DNA of 64,000 nucleotides, from contig JAUSMR010000026.1 in assembly GCA_030645955.1 (NCBI GenBank), positions 1 to 64,000 on the forward strand. The letters are read 5' to 3'. Under the pieces are notes generated by a model. It made no database searches and had not been told where the DNA came from. It saw nothing but the letters and a program-made list of their open reading frames with translations. A program made the position numbers and the translations under genes. Source of the stretch: Gallionella sp. (GTDB lineage Bacteria > Pseudomonadota > Gammaproteobacteria > Burkholderiales > Gallionellaceae). Positions 35,187-45,856 of this stretch are shown here, in pieces (positions within the stretch are counted from its first letter, which is position 1; each line of letters opens with the position of its first letter).

Positions 35187-36738
35187 CGCCTTTCTCCGTA
35201 AATTCTAGTTTTGCAATTACCCATTGCTCGTGGGTCGAATAGTCATCAAGAGATGTTGTTACAATAGGTTGAGCTATTTTCTTGTCTAAGTCAATAACCT
35301 TACCTTGGGCCTTTCTTGGTCTTGATGTTGGGTCAAACCGAAAGAGTCGCAGTATGTTTTGTGGAGCCACCCCTTCATACTGAACAAACTTTACCATTTT
35401 TTCAGCCGTGTTCTCTTTTACTGAAACAGAGTCACTATGCAGCGTAGTTGCCAAGCTCTTCGGATAGGGTTCAATAAACACAACTCTTTCGATACCACTT
35501 GCGACAATATGTCTAGCACAAGAGTGGCACGGGAAAGTTGTGCAAAATAAGGTAGATCCTACAATGCCGGCCTTTTCCCCTCTAGCGACAGAAAGAATTG
35601 CCTCCATTTCTGCGTGAACGGCCCTTGAATACTCAATCAACTGTTTAATATCTGTCTGCTTTAACGCAGACCTAACCTGATCAACTTTAGTATTTTCAAT
35701 TAATAATGGTTGTAACTTGCTATAAGCTGCTTCATATAGCCCATCTTTACGTTGGTCGTTATGGCAAATCTTTCCTTCCCATTTATAACAGCGATGGTCA
35801 CCAATACCGTCCTCTTCACCATATAGGCCACCACCATATTTTGGAACATCGTTCCTGCCTAACCCGATTATTTCTCCCTTTTTACTTACTACCACAGCTC
35901 CGACTTGCCGGGAAAGGCAAGTAGAACCTGATGCCTGGGCATGAGCCGTATGCATCGCTGTTTCATCAGATGTCGGAGAATGAACTGGTATCCCGAAGAG
36001 TATTTCAAGGTAACGCTCAAGCGAACTCGTCAACTCGTCTTCATTTGGATGGTCATTTCGGACAAAAAAATCAGCTTTATGAAATGTATCGCTTACATGC
36101 TGACCAAAATCATCGTCCTCTCCATAGTCTTTCTCGATTATCTTGATAATTTCTGCTTCGCCTCGGCTACCCTTTTTTAATCTTGCTTTCCTGACATCTT
36201 CAGGTGCGAATATTCCAAATACCCAAAAAATATTTCCATAGGTTTCACGGAGCAAGTCAAGTTCTGCAGGATGCTTAAGTGAATCTATGATGTGTGCCCG
36301 ACGCAAAGACTGCGGAACCATTGCCTCACCTTCTTTGGCTGGTTTAAGCCCCTCACTCTGCCTAATTAAATGAATGTCCTCTATAATTTTTGCAGCCAAG
36401 TAGTTAGCGCCAAATTTTTTCCTAAGATCATTGCCAGTTGTTTGATATATCGAAATTCGATCACTCCCCGATAACCCATTCGCAATAGGTTTGGATATGA
36501 GCTTTGCACTCTTTGCAATTATTTCACTAGGTTTGTGAGAAGCTACCTTGTATCCATACTGATTTACAAGCGTGGATGTCAGTATCTCTTTTGCTTTGGT
36601 GCAACCTGATGCGACTGGGCCAATAAGAGCGATTACTAATTCTTGGGTTAGTCGGTCTTTTGGTGTTAAAAGCTCGGCCTCCGTAACCGATGCACTTTTC
36701 TGATTTGGTAGCGTAGCGACCGAGCTTTTAGTAGCCAT
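35176..36738 (-). CDS. avcD: AvcD-type anti-phage deoxycytidylate deaminase
   Basis: The 520-residue protein joins an N-terminal P-loop NMP-kinase-like domain (IALIGPVASGCTKAKEIL, residues 37-53, with cysteine at the usual Walker lysine position) to a C-terminal dCMP-deaminase domain (HAE at 375-377, PCHSC at 404-408, plus TCLSRQVGAVVVS). This domain order and length are those of the phage-defence deaminase AvcD, which depletes dC nucleotides during infection. The Vibrio system has an antitoxin RNA, avcI, upstream of avcD; only about 100 bp separate this gene from the tRNA end, mostly a terminator, so no obvious avcI is present. Confidence 0.85.
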   Translation of the reverse strand: MATKSSVATLPNQKSASVTEAELLTPKDRLTQELVIALIGPVASGCTKAKEILTSTLVNQYGYKVASHKPSEIIAKSAKLISKPIANGLSGSDRISIYQTTGNDLRKKFGANYLAAKIIEDIHLIRQSEGLKPAKEGEAMVPQSLRRAHIIDSLKHPAELDLLRETYGNIFWVFGIFAPEDVRKARLKKGSRGEAEIIKIIEKDYGEDDDFGQHVSDTFHKADFFVRNDHPNEDELTSSLERYLEILFGIPVHSPTSDETAMHTAHAQASGSTCLSRQVGAVVVSKKGEIIGLGRNDVPKYGGGLYGEEDGIGDHRCYKWEGKICHNDQRKDGLYEAAYSKLQPLLIENTKVDQVRSALKQTDIKQLIEYSRAVHAEMEAILSVARGEKAGIVGSTLFCTTFPCHSCARHIVASGIERVVFIEPYPKSLATTLHSDSVSVKENTAEKMVKFVQYEGVAPQNILRLFRFDPTSRPRKAQGKVIDLDKKIAQPIVTTSLDDYSTHEQWVIAKLEFTEKGDEK

Positions 36739-36773
36739 TATTTATCCATATCCTTTTATATAATTCTGGCAGT

Positions 36774-36792
36774 ATTACACAGGAATTACACA
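36774..36792. repeat. Subterminal direct repeat, tRNA end of island
   Basis: Second copy of ATTACACAGGAATTACACA (first at 19101-19119), 46 bases inside the attachment core and just upstream of the deaminase gene. It is a candidate integrase arm site that could also influence deaminase expression. Confidence 0.65.
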
Positions 36793-36798
36793 AAATGA

Positions 36799-36837
36799 AA
36801 AAAGGCTTGTAAGGGTTCAACCCTACAAGCCTTAAAA
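36799..36837 (-). terminator. Terminator downstream of tRNA-Phe, supplied by the island
   Basis: Read on the minus strand the stem AAGGCTTGTAGGG / CCCTTACAAGCCTT is followed by TTTT. It lies directly after the tRNA-Phe 3' end, on the island side of the attachment core, so the island restores termination that was displaced to 18.9 kb. Confidence 0.8.
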
Positions 36838-36841
36838 TATT

Positions 36842-36917
36842 TGGTGGCCCGGGGCGGAATCGAACCACCGACACAAGGATTTTCAATCCTCTGCTCTACC
36901 GACTGAGCTACCAGGCC
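36842..36917 (-). tRNA. tRNA-Phe (anticodon GAA), island integration target
   Basis: The 76-nt gene has acceptor GGCCTGG / CCGGGCC (GU/AC allowing), TAGCTCAGTCGGTAGAGC D-arm, anticodon loop TTGAAAA, T-arm GGTTCGATTCC and encoded CCA. It is complete here. The 3' part (36842-36887) is duplicated at 18927-18972, which marks it as the attachment site. Confidence 0.97.
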
Positions 36918-36999
36918 ATTTTTACTGCATTCCTCCGCCAGCCAAGAAAATCAGCCAACGCGCGAAGCCGCGCATTATACCGATAACGCGCCAAATGAC

Positions 37000-37021
37000 A
37001 AACCCCGCCGAAGCGGGGTTT
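37000..37021. terminator. Hairpin downstream of groEL
   Basis: Perfect nine-base arms AAACCCCGC / GCGGGGTTT around CGAA lie 40 bases after the groEL stop. A T-rich stretch follows on the minus strand. Probable terminator of groESL. Confidence 0.75.
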
Positions 37022-37061
37022 GCCGGATTGCACAGAATTTAATCAAGCAATCAAACGACAG

Positions 37062-38720
<1,659 letters not shown>

Positions 38721-38734
38721 TCAGTAATCATGAG

Positions 38735-38853
38735 CCAAGTTCAAAGCTACGGTGAGGCAAGGCGGCAACGAACTCGTGACGAAGACAGTGCATCAAGCAC
38801 GGCTGGGAACGAGTGAGGATGCCAACGCCGTATCACCGACGATTTGAGCTTGG
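38735..38853. repeat. Imperfect long inverted repeat in the groES-groEL spacer
   Basis: CCAAGTTCAAAGCTACGGTGA (38735 on) pairs with TCACCGACGATTTGAGCTTGG (to 38853), with mismatches, and the inner part has further short dyads (ACGAACTCGT). It fills almost the whole spacer. It may be an RNA processing or stabilising structure that sets the groES:groEL ratio, or an inserted repeat. Confidence 0.5.
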
Positions 38854-38854
38854 A

Positions 38855-39145
38855 TTAGGCTTCGACTACGCCGATGATGTCATCTTCGCGCATGGTCAAA
38901 TACTCCTGACCGTCCATCTTGAACGCCTGGCCGGAATATTTTCCGAACAACACGCGGTCGCCAACCTTGACGGCCATCGGCTGCAACTTGCCGTCGTCAC
39001 CTGTTTTGCCTTTGCCTACAGCGATGATTTCGCCCTGGTCCGGCTTTTCGGCGGCCGCATCGGGAATCACGATACCGGAAGCGGTCTTACGCTCTTCTTC
39101 CATGCGCTTGACGATGACACGATCGTTCAAAGGACGAATTTTCAT
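38855..39145 (-). CDS. groES: Co-chaperonin GroES
   Basis: The 96-residue co-chaperonin starts [29 protein letters not shown] and has the mobile loop ([17 protein letters not shown]) that contacts GroEL. The ending [13 protein letters not shown] is typical. AGGAGAACT precedes the start. Upstream lies a near-perfect CIRCE element, so heat-inducible repression by HrcA is likely. Confidence 0.98.
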   Translation of the reverse strand: MKIRPLNDRVIVKRMEEERKTASGIVIPDAAAEKPDQGEIIAVGKGKTGDDGKLQPMAVKVGDRVLFGKYSGQAFKMDGQEYLTMREDDIIGVVEA

Positions 39146-39204
39146 ACTTAGTTCTCCTAAATCAGTGGGTTGATTAAATGCGGAGGCGGGGTTTTATGGC
39201 TTTG

Positions 39205-39231
39205 TTAGCACTCCCATCCTGCGACTGCTAA
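39205..39231 (-). promoter_or_regulatory. CIRCE operator for HrcA
   Basis: TTAGCACTC-N9-GACTGCTAA matches the CIRCE consensus TTAGCACTC-N9-GAGTGCTAA at 17 of 18 positions. It lies 60 bp upstream of groES, the usual place for HrcA control. Confidence 0.88.
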
Positions 39232-39274
39232 TAGTAAGGGCAACCCCGCCCGATTTCAAGAGTGGAGTTGGGAT

Positions 39275-40525
39275 TTATTTTTGCGCGGGGAGGGCGACTT
39301 TGTTATCGGTGCTGAATTGGTAATCGTGGAAGATATGTTCGGCAGTCAAGACCTGATAGGTGCCATCGGCATTGCGATGGGTCGTATCCTTGAGGCGATA
39401 GGTGTAGTGGCCGCAAGTCCAGCAATCATAATTGCGCATGTGGGTGCACAGGCATATCTTGTCCTTGACGGAAATTTTCCTGGCATCAGGATGCAACGCC
39501 AGCTCGCGGTTATACGCTTCTATGTATGAGCAATTGCCGTTAGCATCAAGGATGTAGCCATAAGCCTCGCAGTTCGGGCGAATGCCGGAGCCAATCGCCG
39601 GACAGTTTTTCAGCATACGCATCGGATAACCGGTCGGTGACAGCATATTCACTTCGATATCTTCTTCGCTGGCCTTGAAGTATTCCTGCTGGACTTCTGC
39701 GGGTATGCCGCATTCACCGGCCACGGTAAAGCGTGTTGCCACTTGAACGGCCGCAGAACCTGTTTCCAGGTAACTTACCGCGTCGCTGCCGGTAAAAATT
39801 CCGCCCGCCGGGATCACCGGAATATCCAGCTTTTCGGTTTGCAGATATTGCTGGATTTCGGTGACGATAGTGCGCAAATCATACTGCGCCCAGTCCATCC
39901 CGAAGCCGAGATGCCCGCCCGCCAACGGGCCTTCCACCACGATGAAATCGGGCAGACGGTTCAACCGGGCGTTCTTGCGCAGAAACAGCTGCAAGGCGCG
40001 TAACGATGAGACGATGATGCCCAGTTTGGCATCGTGAAAACGCGGATGATCTTCCATTAATGCGAACGAGCCGAGGTGCAAACCGGCTGCCAGCGTGATG
40101 CCGTCTATACCAGCATCCAGTGCGGTTATCAGGCGGGTGCGCAAAGTTTCGCGCGGCGCGTTCATCGTGAGCTTTTCCATGCAGTTGACGAAAATCATGC
40201 CGTCGCCGCGTTTGGCTTCCATGGTTTTACCGACATGCAGGCGTGTCGCTTCGGCAACCTGCGCCAGGTCGAATTGCACGATCGATTTGTCGGCTTTGTG
40301 GACGTTAAGTTTGTATTGCTTTTGCTTGGTGCTGACAAATTTTGTTTTGTAGCGGCGATCCGTTACGGTAGGCAGCATCGCGTCGGAAATATGTCCGATC
40401 CCGCCCAGACGGGCGGCTTCCAGCGCCAGTTCGGCGGTGGAAATATCCACACCCATCCCACCGATTATTATTGGCACTAACTCACGCTTGCCAAAGCGCA
40501 GGCGGAAATCATCAACACGTTTCAT
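39275..40525 (-). CDS. Nitronate monooxygenase family flavoprotein
   Basis: The 416-residue protein has the TIM-barrel pattern of 2-nitropropane dioxygenase/nitronate monooxygenase: VPIIIGGMGVDIS, LARLGGIGHIS, VEGPLAGGHLGF and the FMN-phosphate site IPVIPAGGIFTGSDAVSYLETGSAAVQVATRF. The C-terminal part is longer than usual and rich in cysteine (CLCTHMRNYDCWTCGHY), a possible metal site. I chose ATG 40525 (MKRVDDFRLRFG). The physiological substrate is unknown; an enoyl reductase role is possible. Confidence 0.85.
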   Translation of the reverse strand: MKRVDDFRLRFGKRELVPIIIGGMGVDISTAELALEAARLGGIGHISDAMLPTVTDRRYKTKFVSTKQKQYKLNVHKADKSIVQFDLAQVAEATRLHVGKTMEAKRGDGMIFVNCMEKLTMNAPRETLRTRLITALDAGIDGITLAAGLHLGSFALMEDHPRFHDAKLGIIVSSLRALQLFLRKNARLNRLPDFIVVEGPLAGGHLGFGMDWAQYDLRTIVTEIQQYLQTEKLDIPVIPAGGIFTGSDAVSYLETGSAAVQVATRFTVAGECGIPAEVQQEYFKASEEDIEVNMLSPTGYPMRMLKNCPAIGSGIRPNCEAYGYILDANGNCSYIEAYNRELALHPDARKISVKDKICLCTHMRNYDCWTCGHYTYRLKDTTHRNADGTYQVLTAEHIFHDYQFSTDNKVALPAQK

Positions 40526-40685
40526 TGCACTATTCTTTCTTGCTGCAAAAAAGTCGAGATGCGAAGGATGCCACAGATGGGACAATCCTCAAAGCAGAGT
40601 TGAACGAATCCGGACTAAAATTGCCTTAAAACCATGTTTATTCCAGCAGCCTTCGGTAACTGCGTAAATAGCCGCAAAATCCGTT

Positions 40686-42152
40686 ATGCTTTCCTCTATG
40701 CCCAACAACGTTCGACAAACTGACAGCAACGATCTCCTTGTTCGCAGCCATGCAGCAGTGTGGCATCCATGCACGCAGATGAAGCACCACGAAAATTTCC
40801 CGTTGCTGCCGATTGCGCGCGGCAGTGGCGTGTGGTTGTATGACTACGACAACAAACGTTATCTGGACGCGGTGAGTTCCTGGTGGGTAAACCTGTTCGG
40901 GCATTGCAATCCGCGCATCAACGCAGCGATTACAGACCAGCTCGGAAAACTCGAGCATGTAATGCTGGCAGGCTTTACCCACGAGCCGGTAGTGCAGCTT
41001 TCGGAACGTTTGGGCGAGCTAGCGCCCGAAGGTTTGGGCCACTGCTTCTATGCCTCGGATGGCGCATCGGCTACGGAAATCGCACTGAAAATGAGTGCGC
41101 ATTATTGGCGCAACAGCGGCAAGCCTGACAAGACTCAATTCCTCAGTTTGGAAAACAGTTACCACGGGGAAACACTGGGTGCTTTGTCGGTGACGGATGT
41201 CGCGTTGTTTCGCGGTGCCTACGGCGCATTGATCCGGCAACAGGCCACGGTACCCAGCCCGGACTGGCGCAAAGCCGCTGCCGGAGAAAGCTCCGGAGCT
41301 TATGCGTTGCGTTGCGCCGCCGCCCTTGAACAACATCTACAGAAGTTTCACAAGCAGCTGGCTGCCTTCATCATCGAGCCGCTGGTGCAGGGGGCTGCGG
41401 GCATGGCGATGTATGACCCGATCTATTTGCAGCGTGCGCGCCAGCTTTGCGATGAATATGGAGTGCATTTGATTGCGGACGAAATTGCGGTTGGCATGGG
41501 GCGTACCGGCACGCTGTTCGCCTGCGAACAGGCTCCAACCCATTCCCATCGAACCCACCCCCATCCTGGTTGCCCCCTCGCTTCGCTCTCCCCCTCTGAA
41601 GGGAAAGGGGCGATTGCCCCCTCCCTTTCAAGGGGAGGGTTGGGGAGGGGATGGGGGATAACCCCCGACTTTCTCCTGCTCTCCAAAGGCATCACCGGCG
41701 GTTATTTGCCGCTGTCCGTGGTGATGACGCGCGACGAAATCTACCAGGCGTTTTATGCCGACGAAACCGTGCGCGGCTTTCTGCATTCGCATTCCTATAC
41801 CGGCAATCCGCTGGCCTGCCGCGCCGCGCTCGCCACCCTGGATATTTTCGCACAGGATAATGTGCTTGCCGCGAACCGCGATAAGGCAGCGTATCTGAAT
41901 GAGATTGCCCGGCCATTGCGCGAGCATCGCGCGGTGCACAACTGGCGTAACACCGGCATGATCTGGGCATTCGAGGCTGAGAGTCCGCATCGCGATTTTG
42001 CGCAACGCTGCTTCGCGCTGGCGCTGGAAAATGAATTACTATTGCGCCCCATCGGTAAAACGGTATATTTCATGCCACCGTACACCATTAACAATGAAGA
42101 AATGGATTTTCTGGTGAATCGCACCTTGCAAATTATTGATCAACTGAGTTGA
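40686..42152 (+). CDS. bioA: Adenosylmethionine-8-amino-7-oxononanoate aminotransferase, with repeat-derived insertion
   Basis: The 488-residue PLP enzyme makes 7,8-diaminopelargonate in biotin synthesis. BioA signatures are WHPCTQMKHHE, SSWWVNLFGHCNPRINAAI, SYHGETLGALSVTD and the PLP lysine in LLLSKGITGGYLPLS. Between GTLFACEQA and ITPDFLLLSKG sits an extra stretch of about 43 residues (PTHSHRTHPHPGC...GGLGRGWG), encoded by a palindromic repeat in frame. It lies about ten residues before the PLP lysine, so effect on activity is an open question. ATG 40698 is an alternative start. Confidence 0.94.
   Translation: MLSSMPNNVRQTDSNDLLVRSHAAVWHPCTQMKHHENFPLLPIARGSGVWLYDYDNKRYLDAVSSWWVNLFGHCNPRINAAITDQLGKLEHVMLAGFTHEPVVQLSERLGELAPEGLGHCFYASDGASATEIALKMSAHYWRNSGKPDKTQFLSLENSYHGETLGALSVTDVALFRGAYGALIRQQATVPSPDWRKAAAGESSGAYALRCAAALEQHLQKFHKQLAAFIIEPLVQGAAGMAMYDPIYLQRARQLCDEYGVHLIADEIAVGMGRTGTLFACEQAPTHSHRTHPHPGCPLASLSPSEGKGAIAPSLSRGGLGRGWGITPDFLLLSKGITGGYLPLSVVMTRDEIYQAFYADETVRGFLHSHSYTGNPLACRAALATLDIFAQDNVLAANRDKAAYLNEIARPLREHRAVHNWRNTGMIWAFEAESPHRDFAQRCFALALENELLLRPIGKTVYFMPPYTINNEEMDFLVNRTLQIIDQLS
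41536..41664. repeat. GC-rich palindromic repeat inside bioA
   Basis: Ends CACCCCCATCCTGG and GAGGGGATGGGGG are complementary, with an inner TGAAGGGAAAGGGGCGATTG. The same family, with TGAAGGGGAAGGGACAATCG, is found in the intergenic region at 49959-50083. The segment has no stop in the bioA frame. Confidence 0.75.
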
Positions 42153-42157
42153 ACGTC

Positions 42158-43741
42158 ATGCGAAATCTGTTTGCCGCGCTGCTATTTGGTTTTTGCCAGG
42201 CCAGTCAAGCCGCACCGGCGACGCTGCCCGAGCCAGTGCGCGATGCGCTCAGGCACGCCAATATTCCGCTGTCCAGCGTTGGCATCGTGGTGCAAAAGAC
42301 TGATGCCCGCACTCCGCTGCTCAGCCAGAACGCCAGGCAGGCGATGAACCCCGCTTCCACGATGAAATTGCTGACCACCTTTGCCGCGCTGGAAACGCTC
42401 GGCCCCGCCTATCGCTGGAAGACCGAAGTCTACCTCGACGGTGTGCTGGAGAATGGCGTGCTGCAAGGCGATCTGGTTTTCAAGGGGTATGGCGACCCCA
42501 AGCTGAACATCGAACAATTCTGGATGTGGCTGCGTGAATTGCGTCAGCGCGGGTTGCGCGAGATACGCGGCGACATTGTGCTGGACTGCAGTTTTTTTGA
42601 GTCCGGCATCCACGATCCTGCGGAATTTGATAACGATCCGACACGCGCATACAACGTCGGCCCCAATGCGTTATTGCTCAACCTCAACGCGCTGCATTTG
42701 CGCCTGATCCCGAATGCCGCTCAAGCCGACGCCCTGCTCGAACCGAATCTGTCCGGCTATGTGATCAGAAACAACATCACAACTGCCACGAAACAGCCAT
42801 GCAAAGGGGGCGATACCTACAAAGCACGTCTGGAGGAGCGCAACATCGTGCTGGAAGGCACTATTCCTGTGGATTGCGGCGAGGTGGATGACTATTTTTC
42901 CCTGTTGCCGCACAGCGATTATTTCTTCGCGGTGTTCAGCTCGCTGTGGCAGGAGCTCGGCGGCACGCTGCAAGGCAAATTGCGCGTGGGAAGTGTGCCG
43001 GCCAATCAGGTTGCGTTTTCCACACATCTATCTCCTCCGTTGTCGGAAGTGATACGCGACATCAACAAGTTCAGCAACAACATCATGGCGCGTCAACTGT
43101 TCCTGACGCTGGGAACGATACCCACCGCAAGCGATATAACAGATTCTTTGCGGAAGCCGGTTTTGCAGAACCGCCCTGCCATGACAGAGGTGAATACGCT
43201 GCAGTCAGGCATAACGAATACAGGCAACCCGACCCCCGCAACATCTGACGCCGAATTGGCACAGCATGACTCAGGATTTGCTGCTTCAGCGGACGAACAG
43301 CCGCAGCGTTGCGACCCATCCGCCAGCATCGCGCGCAGCACCGCTGCCATGCGGCAATGGTTGGATACACAACGGCTGAAATTTCCCGAGCTGGTTCTGG
43401 AAAATGGCTCGGGGCTGTCGCGCGCGGAGCGCATCAGCCCACAGAGTCTTGCCGAGCTTTTGCAACGCGCCGCACACAGCCCGTTCTCCGCTGAACTGGT
43501 GGCGTCGCTGCCGATATTGGGGATGGACGGCACGATGAAAAAGCGTTTCAAGGATAACGAGATCGCTGGGTATGCGCATCTCAAAACCGGCATGCTGGAA
43601 GGTGTTAAATCCCTGGCGGGTTATGTGCAGGCGCAAAGCGGAGAACAGTGGGTCGTGGTGTTCATCATCAACCATCCGAATGCCAAACATGGACAGGACG
43701 CACAGGACGCGCTGATCGAGTGGCTGCAAAAACGGCATTGA
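42158..43741 (+). CDS. dacB: D-alanyl-D-alanine carboxypeptidase/endopeptidase (PBP4)
   Basis: The 527-residue periplasmic enzyme has a signal peptide (MRNLFAALLFGFCQASQA), the serine motif STMK, SNN in NKFSNNIMARQLFLTLG, and KTG in YAHLKTGMLEG. It trims and cuts peptidoglycan peptides. About 60 poorly conserved residues (after TLGTIPTAS, to RCDPSA) are inserted where the family has a short link. I chose ATG 42158; it follows bioA with only five bases between. Confidence 0.93.
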   Translation: MRNLFAALLFGFCQASQAAPATLPEPVRDALRHANIPLSSVGIVVQKTDARTPLLSQNARQAMNPASTMKLLTTFAALETLGPAYRWKTEVYLDGVLENGVLQGDLVFKGYGDPKLNIEQFWMWLRELRQRGLREIRGDIVLDCSFFESGIHDPAEFDNDPTRAYNVGPNALLLNLNALHLRLIPNAAQADALLEPNLSGYVIRNNITTATKQPCKGGDTYKARLEERNIVLEGTIPVDCGEVDDYFSLLPHSDYFFAVFSSLWQELGGTLQGKLRVGSVPANQVAFSTHLSPPLSEVIRDINKFSNNIMARQLFLTLGTIPTASDITDSLRKPVLQNRPAMTEVNTLQSGITNTGNPTPATSDAELAQHDSGFAASADEQPQRCDPSASIARSTAAMRQWLDTQRLKFPELVLENGSGLSRAERISPQSLAELLQRAAHSPFSAELVASLPILGMDGTMKKRFKDNEIAGYAHLKTGMLEGVKSLAGYVQAQSGEQWVVVFIINHPNAKHGQDAQDALIEWLQKRH

Positions 43742-43810
43742 CCGGGCAATGCAAAATCAACTTCCCTGACGCAGTGATAGAGCGCGCTGCGCACACCGGA
43801 AAACGGCGTA

Positions 43811-45856
43811 TCAGCCGGTTTCACCCGATTGGCAAACAGCTATCAATTCGCGGCAATCCTTGATGACAGGCAAGCATTTTGTGCCCTGACAGACCCAGGC
43901 GCTGACGCCCTGTGACAAAGGTTTCGCCAGCGTCTCCGGCAAGCCAATGAATTCGCCTTCCAATGCCAGGATCAAAGTGCCGGGCCAATAGTGCTGCAAC
44001 AGTTGCCGGCGCCATGCCGCGCTTGCCCCCGGCGCACTGCGCAGGATAACGATTTGCGGCGGTGCGAGATATTCCTGCAACACCATCAGCAGGCTCATGA
44101 AGCCCGCCGGTTGCTGCGCCAGCGCCGGATAAAAAAGCTTCAGCGTACGTTCTGCAGCTTCGAGGTAGCGCGCCTCCCCCAATAGATGGCCGAGGCGCTG
44201 CAAGGCGAATGCCGCGATGCCATTGCCGGACGGCATCGCATTGTCATGGCCTGGCTTGGGGCGATGAATGAGTTTTTCGTGATCGTGGCTGGTGAAGAAA
44301 AATCCTCCCTGCTGAATGTCCTCGAACTGTTCCAGCAATACGCCGGCGAGTGCACGGGCAAACTCCAGGTCTGCCGGGCGAAACTCCGCCTGCAGCAATT
44401 CCAGCAGTGCGTCCAGCATGAAGGCGTAGTCATCCAGATAGGCATTCAGATGCGCCTTGCCATCTTTGCAGGTCGCCAGCAGGCGGCCGTTCTGCCACAT
44501 CGCGGTACGGATAAAGTCCGCCGCGCGCTGCGCCGAGACTATCCACGCCGGTTCGTCCAGCATCCTGCCCGCGTGCGCCATGCCTTTGATCATCAGCGCA
44601 TTCCAGCTGACCAGAATTTTTTCGTCGCGCCCCGGGCGCACCCGGCTGGCACGCGCGGCGAACAGTTTTTGTTGCGCGCTGGCGAGCAACTGCTCGGCCT
44701 GCTCCGGCGGCAGATGGCGCGCCTGCGCGATGGCGTCCAGCGGCTGGGCAACGAGCAAATTCCAATGCCGGTTTTCAAAGTTGGGCGGCTGGTCCAGGCC
44801 GTAGTGGTCGGCCGCGATGGCATACTCCTCGGCGCTCAACAGGCTGGCGGCCTGCTCCGGTGTCCACACGTAAAACTTGCCTTCCTCGTGTTCGGAATCC
44901 GCATCCAGGCTCGAATAAAAACCGCCCTGCGGTGACTGCATCTCGCGCATGGCCCAGCCGGCGATGCCCTGCGCCACGCGTCTGAACGGTGCCTCGCCGG
45001 TCAGCACACAGGCATCGGTGTAAAGCGCCAGCAGCGGGCCGTTGTCGTACAGCATTTTTTCGAAGTGTGGAATCGCCCAACGCTCATCCACACTGTAGCG
45101 GCAAAAACCGCCGCCCAACTGATCGTGGATGCCGCCATCCGCCATTTTGCGCAGCGTATGGAGCGCCATGCGGCGCGCATCCGGGTCGCCGTCGCGCACG
45201 GCGTGCCGCAGCAGGAATTCCAATCCGGACGGTTGCGGAAACTTGGGTGCACCGCCAAAGCCGCCGTAAACGGGATCGAAAGCCTGGCGCAATTCGTCGC
45301 ATGCGTTGTCCAGCGGCGTATCGCTGAAACTGACCTGGTCTTCCGCGCTCGGCAGGGTGGCACCAAATGCTTGCAGCAGCGACGCGTTTTGCCTGGCAAT
45401 ATCATCCCGGCGCGTGTGAAAAATCCCGGCCACATGCTCCAGCAACTGCACAAAACCGGGCAGGTTGTAACGCGCCTCTCTGGGAAAATAAGTGCCGCCG
45501 AAAAACGGCGTTTGATCCGGCGTCAGGAACAGGGTGAGCGGCCAGCCACCGCTGCGCTGGTTCAGCATCGCATGGGCGGCCTGGTAAATTTGGTCGAGGT
45601 CGGGGCGCTCTTCACGATCCACCTTGATGTTGATGAACAGCCGGTTCATCACCGCCGCGACCCCGGCATTCTCGAACGACTCATGCGCCATAACATGGCA
45701 CCAGTGGCAGGCGGAATAACCGATGGAAAGCAGGATCGGTTTATCCTGCTCGCGCGCGCAGCGCAGCGCTTCCTCGCCCCACGGAAACCAGTCCACCGGG
45801 TTGCCGGCATGCTGCTGCAAATAAGGGCTGGTCTCCTGGGAGAGGCGGTTGGGCAT
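43811..45856 (-). CDS. Thioredoxin-domain protein, YyaL/DUF255 family
   Basis: The 681-residue protein has an N-terminal thioredoxin-like domain with the CxxC motif in [18 protein letters not shown], then an (alpha/alpha)6-barrel-like region ([51 protein letters not shown]) as in YyaL and human SPATA20. The reaction is not established. The typical opening [30 protein letters not shown] supports the chosen start. It is convergent with dacB. Confidence 0.93.
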   Translation of the reverse strand: MPNRLSQETSPYLQQHAGNPVDWFPWGEEALRCAREQDKPILLSIGYSACHWCHVMAHESFENAGVAAVMNRLFINIKVDREERPDLDQIYQAAHAMLNQRSGGWPLTLFLTPDQTPFFGGTYFPREARYNLPGFVQLLEHVAGIFHTRRDDIARQNASLLQAFGATLPSAEDQVSFSDTPLDNACDELRQAFDPVYGGFGGAPKFPQPSGLEFLLRHAVRDGDPDARRMALHTLRKMADGGIHDQLGGGFCRYSVDERWAIPHFEKMLYDNGPLLALYTDACVLTGEAPFRRVAQGIAGWAMREMQSPQGGFYSSLDADSEHEEGKFYVWTPEQAASLLSAEEYAIAADHYGLDQPPNFENRHWNLLVAQPLDAIAQARHLPPEQAEQLLASAQQKLFAARASRVRPGRDEKILVSWNALMIKGMAHAGRMLDEPAWIVSAQRAADFIRTAMWQNGRLLATCKDGKAHLNAYLDDYAFMLDALLELLQAEFRPADLEFARALAGVLLEQFEDIQQGGFFFTSHDHEKLIHRPKPGHDNAMPSGNGIAAFALQRLGHLLGEARYLEAAERTLKLFYPALAQQPAGFMSLLMVLQEYLAPPQIVILRSAPGASAAWRRQLLQHYWPGTLILALEGEFIGLPETLAKPLSQGVSAWVCQGTKCLPVIKDCRELIAVCQSGETG

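Larger units (their letters stand above)
18973..36887. mobile_element. Integrated genomic (defence) island in tRNA-Phe
   Basis: About 17.9 kb bounded by the 49-bp direct repeats 18924-18972 and 36839-36887. It carries its own tyrosine integrase near the tRNA end, an AlpA-like HTH gene, an HTH replication-like gene, a type I restriction-modification operon, an AIPR protein and an AvcD-type deaminase. No structural phage, conjugation or mobilisation genes are recognised, so it is an integrative island that is possibly mobilised by others. Composition is mixed: the deaminase end is AT-rich and 20.9-22.4 kb is GC-rich. Confidence 0.92.
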
